Source: Adiantum capillus-veneris
Taxonomy: Eukaryota > Streptophyta > Polypodiopsida > Polypodiales > Pteridaceae
Assembly (NCBI GenBank): GCA_014529385.2
Contig: CM043954.1
Location: 98,230,747 to 98,294,746, forward strand
Direction: 5' to 3'
Length of the DNA stretch: 64,000 nt
Shown here: piece by piece, positions 11,291 to 20,861 of the stretch
Layout of the letters: the number at the start of each line of letters is the position of its first letter
Position numbering within the stretch: the first letter of the stretch is position 1
Program-made: the position numbers and the translations under genes
Notes under the pieces: generated by a model
Databases searched by the model: none
The model's input: only the letters and a program-made list of their open reading frames with translations
Told to the model about the DNA's origin: nothing

Positions 11291-12384
11291 CCTCTTGAAG
11301 AGGAGCACAATGAGAGAGATCCAGCAACAGCGGAAGATTACAGATTACTTTCAGTCACAAACAGAGGAGTCCGAGCAGCCCCAACAACATAACAACACTA
11401 GAGGCACCACAAGCATATTGCTTGATCAAGCGATAGAGTTGGGGCGGTCCCGTCGCCCACGGATGAGGGGGCCCTCTTGACATCGACGCAGATTGCGAAA
11501 GAGGATCCATACCATTGTAGCAGGCTACAGTGTCACTTTCACAAGACACAGTTACAGTTAGTACAGTTGGTCTAGTTGGTCTGGTCTATTCACACTGGAC
11601 GGACACTCTGGGCAGTGACACGTGGCAGGGATACGGATGGTGGCCTAGTGGCCACATGCCTAGTGGACATGTGGCCAGGTCACACTTAGCTGGCTGACAT
11701 TTATGGACCGTTGGTGGCTCTGTATGACGGTATCTATGAGTAGTAGCCGTTGGGTCATTATCATCATCTTCCATATATGGTCCAGTCGTCGTCGTCTAGA
11801 GTAGTGAGTCTTACACAGAGCACTGCTTCACCATCCTTGCACATCTGAGCCTCGACACCCCATTTGTACCTGTGAGTCCCGGGCTGGAGCTGAGTGTGTT
11901 GCCAAGCCAGAGTCTGTACATGGTTCTTTGAGCTAGTCGAGTCCACATGTTTTGGTCCACTGTTGTGTCTCTGTTGTTATCCATTGTTTCTGTTTGAGAG
12001 AGTTTTTATTTGTTTGAGTGAGATTGTCACGCACATTGCACTGAGGGGCACCCACACTGTAGAGAGCACGACACATTATCCGCGCTACAACCATACTGTC
12101 ACAACATAGGAGCCATCCTGACAGAGTGCCTACCTTGGAGGACATTGAATCTATATATGTATATGATGCCTCGACTGTCAGAGAGCTCCATTGTATTAGC
12201 TCACCCTTTGTATTCCCCTTGTATCAGCTTTCACCCCACCCCTACCCACTATTTTCTTTTCGGTTCTTTCTTCTTTTTGTACCCAGATCTCGTATTAGAT
12301 TCACCACATGTAACCTTTTGGTCTCATAGGTCATTTTGGCCTTTTTGAAGACGTTAATACTACATTTCATTTCATTTCATTTCT
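11291..12384 (+). mobile_element. LINE A-type 3' fragment split by a solo LTR
   Basis: The left part (11291-11515) encodes the ORF2 C-terminal tail, with QRKITDYF at 11328-11351 and the basic ELGRSRRPRMRG stretch. A solo LTR with target duplication ACCAT is inserted at 11516-12089. The right part (12095-12384) is the LINE 3' UTR ending in the GGTCTCATAGGTC / AAGACGTTAAT module and TTTCATTTCATTTC, then CT repeats. The frame is interrupted by TGA at 11478. Both flanks are polypyrimidine. Confidence 0.8.
11516..12089 (+). mobile_element. solo LTR (TGTAGC...GCTACA family) with 5-bp target duplication
   Basis: It begins TGTAGC and ends GCTACA, is 574 bp long, and is flanked by ACCAT on both sides (11511-11515 and 12090-12094). 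The body matches the LTR at 25886-26462. GACACGTGGC lies at 11617-11626 and a TATATA-like box near 11772. A solo LTR arises by recombination between the two LTRs of a full element. Confidence 0.93.
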
Positions 12385-12682
12385 CTCTCTGCAAGACGCC
12401 CAACCAGAGTACTGACCATGGAGGAGGTTGCTGAGATTCGACAGCGACTGATGAGAGATTTCATCTGAAGCCCCCCTCCCCCCTGTATCTCGTCTCAATC
12501 CCGAATCAACTTAAGATTTATTTCCTTTCTCCTCAGTGTTTTATTGTTAGTTCTTTGTAACTTTGTAATTTCCGTACTCAGCCATGATATCAGATTCACC
12601 AATTGTAACTTTTTGGTCTCATAGGTCATTTTGGCCTTTCGAAGACGTTAAGATAACATTTCATTTCATTTCATTTTCATTT

Positions 12683-12685
<3 letters not shown>
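12385..12685 (+). mobile_element. LINE 3' UTR fragment
   Basis: It starts after a short CT tract. The GTACTGACCATGGAGGAG stretch matches copy A4 near 38190 (minus). It ends with the 3' module (GGTCTCATAGGTCATTTTGG, about 12617) and TTTCATTTCATTTCATTTTC, then CT and GT repeats. No coding remains. Confidence 0.75.

Positions 12686-12731
<46 letters not shown>
12686..12731. repeat. (CT)n followed by (GT)n microsatellite
   Basis: Short CT repeats pass into about fifteen GT repeats, between two LINE 3' ends. Confidence 0.95.
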
Positions 12732-12733
<2 letters not shown>

Positions 12734-12894
12734 CTTTCGGGTCTCATAGGTCACTATGGCCTTTTGAAGACGTTAATATAACCTTTCATTTCATTTCATT
12801 TCTCTCTTTGTATCAGATCCACCACATTGTAACTTTCTGGTCGTATAGGTCACTTTGGCCTTTTGAAGATGTTAATATAACATTTTATTTCATT

Positions 12895-12898
<4 letters not shown>
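12732..12898 (+). mobile_element. two further tandem LINE A 3' ends
   Basis: Two copies of the terminal module (12732-12806 and 12807-12898), each with GTCTCATAGGTCAC or GTCGTATAGGTCAC, GAAGACGTT or GAAGATGTT, and a TTTCATTTCATTTC-like end, are separated by CTCTCTTT. They are severely 5'-truncated insertions stacked head to tail with the neighbours on each side. Confidence 0.8.

Positions 12899-12935
<37 letters not shown>
12899..12935. repeat. (CT)n microsatellite
   Basis: About eighteen CT units directly precede the 5' junction of LINE copy A6. Confidence 0.97.
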
Positions 12936-12939
<4 letters not shown>

Positions 12940-14911
12940 TATACGGTTCTTGGACAGAAACCCCTTCCAAACCCTACCAAGCCTTGCCCAGCTACGAGCA
13001 CTTTCTTTACACCTGAGATGGTACAGAGGGCCATCGTTAGGATGAGGACCGGGAAGGCATATGATCATGACGGTCTAGTAGCGGAGCACTTTCTACATGC
13101 CAAGGATATGCTGATGGAGGTTCTCACAGTGTTGTTCAATCGTGCCATGTGTGAGGGATTACCTGAGACTTGGAGGTTGTTCAACATTGTGCCCATCTTC
13201 AAGGCTGGTGACCCTATAGAGCCTGGGAACTACCACACTATTATGGTTGGACACACATTGGCACGGTTGTATGCATCTATTCTGGGGCAACACTTGAGTA
13301 ATTGGGCAGAGGGCGAGGGTGTACGAGCAAAGGGTCAAGCCGGCTTCAGGAGGGGTTTCTCCACTCTTGATCATATTCTGACACTCAGGGCCATCATTGA
13401 GGAGGGTAGATCACATGGGAGATGGATCTATTGTAGCTTTGTGGATTTTCGCAAAGCATTTGACATGGTACCAAGAGCTCGATTGATGCGCAAACTACAG
13501 GAGATGGGGGTGCCCATAGAGGTGATTTGGGGGATTATGGATTTGTACAGATCAGAGATGGGACATGTACGCACTCCAATAGTAGTTCACTCTACTATTG
13601 GACTGAAACAGGGCTGCCCAATGTCTCCTACTCTATTTGGTATGTATGTTGATGAGGTGTCTGATTACATTGACAGAGAGGGTGACAGGGGTGCCCAGCT
13701 GGCAGGGACGTGGATCCCATTGTTGCTATATGCTGATGATATTGTGCTGATATCTGACTCACCAGAAGGTATGCAACGACATTTGGATGCACTACGCAGT
13801 GTTGCAGAGGATAGTGGATTGTGTGCAAACCTAGGTAAAACCAAGGTTATGGTGTTTAACACCACACCGCAATGGGTCAGGAGATCAGTACCTACTTTCA
13901 AATATAGTTAGGAGATTGTGGAGTATACAGATGCATACACTTTACCTGGGGGTAGTCTTTACTGGGCCGAGATTTTCTTTGAGAAGAGCAGCAGAGACTC
14001 GACTAACTAGAGCTAGTGCGGCTCTTGGAGGAATGGAGAGGATGTGTTCGCAGGTTCATTTCCAAGAACCTAGGACAAAGTTATGGCTCTTTGATACTTT
14101 GGTTGCCTCTACTATGTTATATGGGGTGCAGGTTTGGGGACCTGCTGTAGGCCAGGATGGTTGGAGGCGTATGGAGAAGCCCCTGATATCTATGATCTCT
14201 CGGCTGATTAGAGCCAAGGCTTCCGTACCGCATGATATCATTCGAGCGGAATTAGCTGCCCCCCCCCCTATGGAGATTGAGGCGCTTACTAGATCAGTCT
14301 CCTTTGTACACAGTTTTTGGGATACTACCAGAGATAGATATGCCAGGGTGGCTCTAGAGTCCTCCAGACAATTAGCTCTTAATGGGGATACATCATGCTG
14401 GTATGCGCAGATGGCATCATGCTTTCAGACACATGGTTTCACCATGGACAGGTTGTCACCTTTTCAATACTCTCTACAGGCACCCCTGAGGTCTTTGACG
14501 CGGGTAGAGATTAATAGACTCATTCGTCAGGATCTAATCCAGCTGGACAAGAGGAGGACATGGATAGAGCCGATACAAGAGTTGGGCACAAAGATGGCTT
14601 TCTATAGAGAGCATCTTCTCCACCTCACAGGGGATGGGTTTGTGATTCAACCGGTCTTGGGCTATATCTACTTGAGTTACACAGGCATAGAGAAACTTTA
14701 CTGAGGAGAGATGAAGAGAGACAACCCCAGAGACAGATCAGATTTCTTTACACTAGAAGTTATACACCCAGAAGAACAGACAGAGGAGCAACCAACAGTG
14801 GAGAGGTCTGCCCGCACTACTGGCATTCTCATAGACCAAGCATTGGAGCTAGGGAGATCTAGACGACCCCCATGGAGAAGAGGAGCTAGACAGTTTCGAA
14901 GGAGACTATAG
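12936..14911 (+). pseudogene. LINE A ORF2 RT and C-terminus (copy A6)
   Basis: RT motifs DFRKAFDMVP, QGCPMSPTLFG and LLYADDIVLI (about 13726) are intact. TAG at 13909 replaces a Gln codon that is CAG in copy A2, and a frameshift follows near 13940. A deletion of about 270 bp near 14655 joins the thumb region (GFVIQP) to the late C-terminus and removes the zinc finger. The tail around 14711-14911 has lost a few bases in the QRQITDFF peptide, and TAG at 14909 ends the frame. Dead copy; the RT domain would have acted in target-primed reverse transcription. Confidence 0.85.
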
Positions 14912-15212
14912 CAAAGGATTCGAGCCATACTTTTTCGTCGTCCAGAATGCAAATGAAGATGGATCTCTATGAAGATGGATCTCTACTTCCTTCCTATATT
15001 GCCTACACATTGTACTGCTTAGTTCACACATTTCACGCCTTTCACCTTTCACACCTATCAGCTTAGTTTAGGGTTCCGCAGTATTTATATCTTGTTATCC
15101 TAGTTTAATTTATTTTGTTAATCTGACTTTGTATCAGATACACCGCATTGTAACTTTCTGGTCTCATAGGTCACTTTGGCCTTTTGAAGACGTGAATATA
15201 ACATTTCATTTC

Positions 15213-15213
<1 letters not shown>
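12936..15213 (+). mobile_element. LINE A copy A6, 5'-truncated in the region upstream of RT
   Basis: It begins within the region just before the RT fingers and ends with the family 3' module and TTTCATTTCATTTC at about 15213. It is flanked by (CT)n on both sides. No ORF1 or endonuclease is present. Confidence 0.88.

Positions 15214-15283
<70 letters not shown>
15214..15283. repeat. (CT)n microsatellite
   Basis: About 35 CT units sit between the 3' end of A6 and another LINE 3' module. Confidence 0.97.
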
Positions 15284-15284
<1 letters not shown>

Positions 15285-15342
15285 GTAACTTTCTGGTCTC
15301 ATAGGTCACTTTGGCCTTTTGAAGACGTTAATATAACATTTC

Positions 15343-15347
<5 letters not shown>
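15284..15347 (+). mobile_element. 64-bp LINE A 3' end between two CT arrays
   Basis: Only the terminal module is present (TTCTGGTCTCATAGGTCACT through TTAATATAACATTTCATTTC), flanked by (CT)n on both sides. It is the shortest LINE remnant in the window and shows the junction pattern clearly. Confidence 0.85.
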
Positions 15348-15385
<38 letters not shown>

Positions 15386-15479
15386 CCTGCCCCTGCCCCT
15401 CCGCGCCATCTCTCTCTCGCTGCCTTGCTGCCCTTGCCCCTCGCGCTCCCTGCAACCCCCCCCTCCTCAGTCTATCGCG

Positions 15480-15512
<33 letters not shown>

Positions 15513-15666
15513 TTTTCTAATTTAATTTAATTTAACGTATCTTTATCTTTTTCTCTCTCGTCCATACTCTATTGCATTTTTTCTTTTCTTTCATTTTTCA
15601 TTTTTCTTTCTATCTCTCTCTCTCTCTCTCTCCCCCCCCTACCCCCCCCCCCCCCCCCCCGTACAG

Positions 15667-15752
<86 letters not shown>
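15348..15752. repeat. CT arrays with poly(C) runs
   Basis: (CT)n at 15348-15381, GCCCCT repeats near 15382, a 30-odd base poly(C) at 15480-15512, AT-rich spacer, a C run at 15632-15660 and a long (CT)n at 15667-15752. No gene. The open frames here on both strands are repeat artefacts. Exact lengths of the homopolymers should be treated with caution. Confidence 0.9.
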
Positions 15753-15755
<3 letters not shown>

Positions 15756-16027
15756 CTTTTCAGTAGGCACGCATTATTCTCCACGGCTGCGTGCGGCATT
15801 GGGCGATCTAACATAAGCTTCATACGTAGACGATCAGGCTTCTAACCGCCTTCTGACTGGCAGCTTAATCACAGCTCCGGGGCTGCAGCAACGAAGAGGG
15901 AGCAGAAGCTGGCGGTCAGATACGGAGGCGAAAACAATGCAGACAGAGAAATCATACGTGTAGACGGAGGCAAGAGCGTACGGGCGGCATCATCCACTCA
16001 GGATTCAACGGAAATTCTGCGTGCGAA

Positions 16028-16530
16028 ATGGTAAGTGAGCCCGAGACATCTCTTGAACGACAAAACATGGAAACAATCTCCCCTGCACAGGACACGGAAG
16101 CCGTCAATGTCTCACCTGTTTGCAAGTCGCGAGCAAAGAAAACCTTCATGCTCACGAACAAGCGGATGGCGCAGATGGAGAGGGAAATGAAGGAGTGGAA
16201 AACAGAGATGGAAGGATGGTGGAAGGAGAAGGCCAACCTCCTTCAGATGGTCTTCAATGAAGGCGCATAGTGGAAGAAGGAGAAAGAGAGCCTTAACGCA
16301 GAAATACAGACACTCAAAGAAGAAGTCTTAGCCCTCAAACAAAATAACCCAAACGCCGAGATACGGACACTCAAAAATGAAGTCCCAGCCCTTAAAAAGG
16401 AGCTTGCCGATAGAGTAAGCAGTGGGCTGGAGGAAGGTGAATCTCAGTCCTCAGTAATAGATGAAATCAAGGAAATCAAGGAACAGGTAAGGATGATCAT
16501 AGAGGAAGAGAAACTGAGTGTGGCAAAAAC
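16028..16530 (+). pseudogene. LINE A ORF1 (coiled coil), truncated
   Basis: The ATG at 16028 follows a 275-bp GC-rich leader. The product is rich in Glu/Lys with heptad-like spacing (EREMKEWKTEMEGWWKEK, then LNAEIQTLKEEVLALK), as expected for the trimerising coiled coil of L1-type ORF1 RNA-binding proteins. TAG at 16268 interrupts it but the frame stays open to about 16530. The RRM and C-terminal domains are lost by deletion into the endonuclease. The assignment rests on position and on comparison with family B ORF1. Confidence 0.7.
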
Positions 16531-19252
16531 GTGGGTGAGCTGGGACTGGACAGATGCTCAGATGATAGAGAGCAGACGGAGTATGGAAGATACCTCATGG
16601 AAATGATGACTACACATGGATTAGCCATACTTAATGGCTTACAGCGATTTCCCGAAGCAGCCGGTTTCACATGCTTTCCACACAGACATGGGGCCAGTAC
16701 AGTGGATTATGTTATGACACAACCAAGCTTTGTCCCCTGCATTCAGGATTTCACAGTGGGAGCCAGGCCAGTGGGCATAGCAGTAGATCATGCTCTATTG
16801 ACACTGTCTGTTAAATTTCAGTATAGTACAACCCAGACACCAGGAGGCAGGTCACACACCCGCTATACATTTACACCAGAGACTGATTTCGTTTATACAG
16901 AGGAAATTTGGGACCGTCTACTGGAAGGCACAGCTCGCACAAATAGTACAGGCCTCTTAGTGGAGGAGTGCACCGATATACTGACTGAGACACTGCATGG
17001 GGCTGCATCAGTGGCATACCCACACACTCAGCCTAAGAGACGACATTCTGGGAGCATGCCCCAGAATAGTTGGTATGATGAGGAATGTAGAGAGATGAGA
17101 GCCCAGCTTCAGAGGGATCTTCTGTTAGGAGTCATCACTTACAAACAGTCTCGGATTGCTTTCCGACGCCTTGTGCGACGGAAGAAGCGAGCTTACCTAG
17201 CTTAGATGGAGCGAGACTTATATCAGATGTTCTTGAGTAGGGACTCAGGAGAAGCATGGCGACTATTCCATGAGCACTCTCCTACCCCAGTGATTACTTC
17301 ACCTGATGTGTGGGGCCAATATGCGACATCATTATATACGGTTCCGGGACAGGAATCCCTTCCAGACCCTACCAAGCCTTGCCCAGCTACGAGCACTTTC
17401 TTTACACTTGAGATGGTACGAAGGGCCATCGACAGGATCTATTGTAGCTTTGTGGATTTTCGCAAAGCATTTGACATGGTACCAAGGGCTCGATTGATGC
17501 GCAGACTGCAAGAGATGGGGGTGCCCATAGAGGTAATTTGGGGGATAATGGCTTTGTACAGATTAGTGGTGGGACATGTACGCACTCCAGAAGGGGTATG
17601 TGATTTAGTTCACTCTACTATTGGAGTGAAACAGGGTTGCCCATTGTCTCCTAGTCTATTTGGTATGTATGTGGATGAGGTGTCTGATTACATTGACAGA
17701 AAGGGTGACAGGGGTGCCCAACTGGCAGGGACGTGGATCCCATTGTTGCTTTATGCTGATGATATTGTATTGATATTTGACTCACCAGAAGGTATGCAAC
17801 GACATTTGGACGCACTACGCAGTTTTGCAGAGGATAGTGGACTGGGTGTAAACCTAGGTAAAACAAAGGTTATGGTGTTTAACACCACACCGCAATGGGT
17901 CAGGAGATCAGTACCTACTTTCAAATATGGTAAAGAGATTGTGGAGTATATAGATGCATACACTTACCTGGGGGTAGTCTTCACTGGGCCGAGATTTTCT
18001 TTGAGAAGAGCAGCAGAGACTAGACTAACTAGAGCCGGTGCGGCTCTGGGAGGAATGGAGAGGATGTGTTCACAGGTTCAGTTCCAGGAAACTAGGAAAA
18101 AGTTATGGCTCTTTGATACTTTGGTTGCCTCTACTATGTTATATGGGGTGTAGGTTTGGGGACCTTCTATAGGCCAGGATGGGTGGAGGCGTATGGAGAA
18201 GCCCCTGGTATCTATGATCTCTTGGCTGATTAGAGCCAAGGTTTCTGTACCGCATGATATCATTCGAGCGGAATTAGCTGCCCCCCCTATGGAGATTGAG
18301 GAGCTCACAAGATCAGTCTCCTTTGTACACAGTCTGTGGGATACTACCAGAGACAAGATATGCCAGGGTGGCTCTAGAGTCCTCCAGACAATTAGCTCTT
18401 AACGGGGATACATCATGCTGGTATGCTCAGATGACATCATGGTTTCAGACACATGGTTTCACCATGGACAGGTTGCCTCCTTTTCAATACTCTCTTCAGG
18501 CACCCTTGAGGTCTCTGACACGGGTAGAGATTAATAGACTCATCCGCCAGGATTTGATCCAGCTGGACACGAGGAGAACATGGATAGAGCCGTTACAAGA
18601 GTTGGGCACAAAGATGGCTTTCTATAGAGAGCATCTTCTCCACCTCACGGGGGATGGGTTTGTAATTCAACCTAGCTATATGGACACGCATCTTTCGCAT
18701 GGTTTGCGTTGTGCCATTGGCCAGATACGCACGTCCTCACATCAGCTCGAGATTGAGACTGGCAGATTCAGAGGGACACCAGCAAATAACAGATTATGCC
18801 GCTTATGCCATCTACAGCCAGAGACAGAAGTACATTACATATGTCATTGCACAGTGTACTATGAGATATGAGGTCGTTTTCACTGTCTATTCAGAGAAGG
18901 TTTTGGGCCTGTATCTAGGGTCATGAGTTATGAGGATCAAAGATGTCTTGGGCTTTATCTACTTGAGTTACACAAGCATAGAGAAACCTTACTGAGGAGA
19001 GGTGAAGAGAGACATCCCCAGAGACAGATCACAGATTTCTTTACACTAGATACTGTACACCCAGAAGAACAGACAGAGGAGCAACCAACGACGGTGGAGA
19101 GGTCTACCTGCACTACTAGCATTCTCATAGACCGAGCATTGGAGCTAGGGAGATCTAGACGACCCCGAGGGAGGAGAGGAGCTACACAATTTCGAAGGAG
19201 GCTATGGCAAAGGATTCAAGCCATACTCTTTCGTCGCCCAGAGTGCAGATGA
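16531..19252 (+). pseudogene. LINE A ORF2 (copy A5), with deletion, stops and a frameshift
   Basis: The endonuclease C-terminal half opens the segment (YVMTQPSF, VDHALLTLSV). TAG at 17203 replaces CAG (Gln) seen in A1. At about 17435 a deletion joins the end of AIDR to IYCSFVDFRKAFD, with GGAT shared at the break, removing the RT fingers. YADD is intact at about 17751. TAG at 18151 replaces CAG of GVQVWGP; a one-base insertion lies near 18355; TGA at 18869 replaces an Arg codon. The finger CRLCHLQPETEVHYICHC and QRQITDFF (19019-19042) remain, and TGA at 19250 is the natural stop. Confidence 0.85.
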
Positions 19253-19439
19253 AGATGGATCTCTACTCCCCTCCCATATTGTCTTCACATTGTACTGCTT
19301 AGTTTAGGATCCCGCAGTATTTATATTTTGTTATCCTAGTTTAATGTATTTTGTTAATCTGACTTTGTATCAGATACACTGCATTGTAACTTTCTGGTCT
19401 CATAGGTCACTTTGGCCTTTTGCAGACGTTAATATAACA

Positions 19440-19445
<6 letters not shown>

Positions 19446-19492
<47 letters not shown>
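19446..19492. repeat. (CT)n microsatellite
   Basis: About 23 CT units directly after the 3' end of LINE A5. Confidence 0.97.
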
Positions 19493-19495
<3 letters not shown>

Positions 19496-19615
19496 AAAGT
19501 CCAACATTAAGGAAAGAGACGAACTGTGAGGATGGCCGTCAAAACAAATGCTGCTGCTCCAGCCTTTGCGCCTGCCTTCGCCCCTTCTATTCTACCATAC
19601 ATGAATAGTTTGCAA

Positions 19616-19619
<4 letters not shown>
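19493..19619. other. unidentified 127-bp segment between two CT arrays
   Basis: It contains a short open frame starting at 19533 (MAVKTNAAAPAFAPAFAP) and ending in TAA near 19617. I do not recognise it. It could be the start of another LINE ORF1, because it lies between CT arrays like the LINE copies. Confidence 0.35.

Positions 19620-19664
<45 letters not shown>
19620..19664. repeat. (CT)n microsatellite
   Basis: About 22 CT units immediately upstream of the LINE B leader. Confidence 0.97.
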
Positions 19665-19667
<3 letters not shown>

Positions 19668-19796
19668 CACCCGCGCCATCTAACCAGCTCTGCTGAACCC
19701 ACGCCACCCTCTCGCTGCCCTACCTGCGCCACCTAACCAGCTCTGCTGAACCCACACCTCTGTTGCCCTGCCGTACAACCTTGCCGTACACACCCC

Positions 19797-19828
<32 letters not shown>

Positions 19829-19982
19829 CCAGCCCTACCCTCAGACTGCATTGCTCTCTGCCGTACAGCCCCACAACCCCCCCTCTTCCCCCCCCCCCCC
19901 CCCCCCCCCCCCCCCACACAGGTATGAGGTTCAACATTTGGTGACCCACACGAGCGCCCCTCCTTCACTCCACCCTCCCATC

Positions 19983-20854
19983 ATGGAACCCCTTGGTAAG
20001 AGGGAGGTGGAGGAAATGATAGCTCGGGCCATCTCCCAGGTCAAGAAGGAGGCCGACAAAGCACTCAACACAGAGATGCGCAAGTTGTCGGACAAAATTA
20101 AGCAATTGGAAGAGGAGAGGAAGCAAACGGAGGAGCAGATTAAAGTTCTCACTGCAGAAAGGGATGCATGGAAGATAGCACACGCTGAAATTCAGCAGGA
20201 GTTCACTAGAGAGCTTCACCGCATACAAGAGGACATACATCATATGAGAGGGGTAGCACGAGAAGAAGGTGAAATCTCCCAAATAGAGGAACTCAAAGGA
20301 CTGAAAAAAGAGTGCATAGCGGAGCTCAAGGAAGACATGATACAGGAATTAGATGCAAAGCAAGGGAATTGGATCGAGGTAGTAAAGAAAAACATCAAGA
20401 AAGAAGTGCGGGAAGAGAATGCGAAAGAAGATGTGATAAGGGTTCAGGACACACTGGAAGAGGAGAAGCTACGTTATGGACGCAGGATAAACGTGCGTAT
20501 TACTGGACTCCCAGAAGGGGCTTCACCCGAATCAGATGTGCAGGAGTTTTGTCGGAGCATGGGATACATGACCATGCCATTCACACGGGTCTAGAGGGAA
20601 GGGAAAGATGCAACTAGATCTAGAGCTCTTATTTTACAGATGCAGTCTTAGGACGACAGAGTTGCTTTCTTTCGAAAGCGAGCCATTCTACGTGGGCGGC
20701 CCGGTGAGACCATATATATGGATGAGGACTTGACCAGGATGCAGATTGAGCATAGGAGAGCATGCATGCCCCAGATTCTACAGGCCAGGAGGGAGGGCAG
20801 AAAGGCCTTCTACCGTGATGGTAGGGTCTTTATCGATGGTCGCCCTACTAAATA
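19983..20854 (+). pseudogene. LINE B ORF1, L1-type RNA-binding protein
   Basis: The ATG at 19983 begins MEPLGKREVEEMIARA, followed by a long coiled coil (about residues 20-180). Next comes the RRM-like motif RRINVRITGLPEGASPESDV, typical of L1 ORF1p (Transposase_22 family), and a basic C-terminal domain with MDEDLTRMQIEHRRACMP and GRKAFYRDGRVFIDG. TAG at 20592 and TAG at 20650 interrupt it. The natural end is TAG at 20852, just before ORF2. L1 ORF1p forms trimers that coat the LINE RNA. Confidence 0.85.
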
Positions 20855-20861
20855 GGGCCAC

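Larger units (their letters stand above)
15753..19445 (+). mobile_element. LINE A copy A5 with its 5' UTR, internally deleted
   Basis: This is the only family A copy here with a 5' UTR and ORF1. The 5' end follows (CT)n directly at 15753 and the 3' end (TTAATATAACATTTCATT) meets (CT)n at 19446. Internal deletions join ORF1 to the endonuclease near 16530 and remove part of RT near 17435. Both flanks are CT repeats with LINE sense on the CT strand. Confidence 0.88.
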
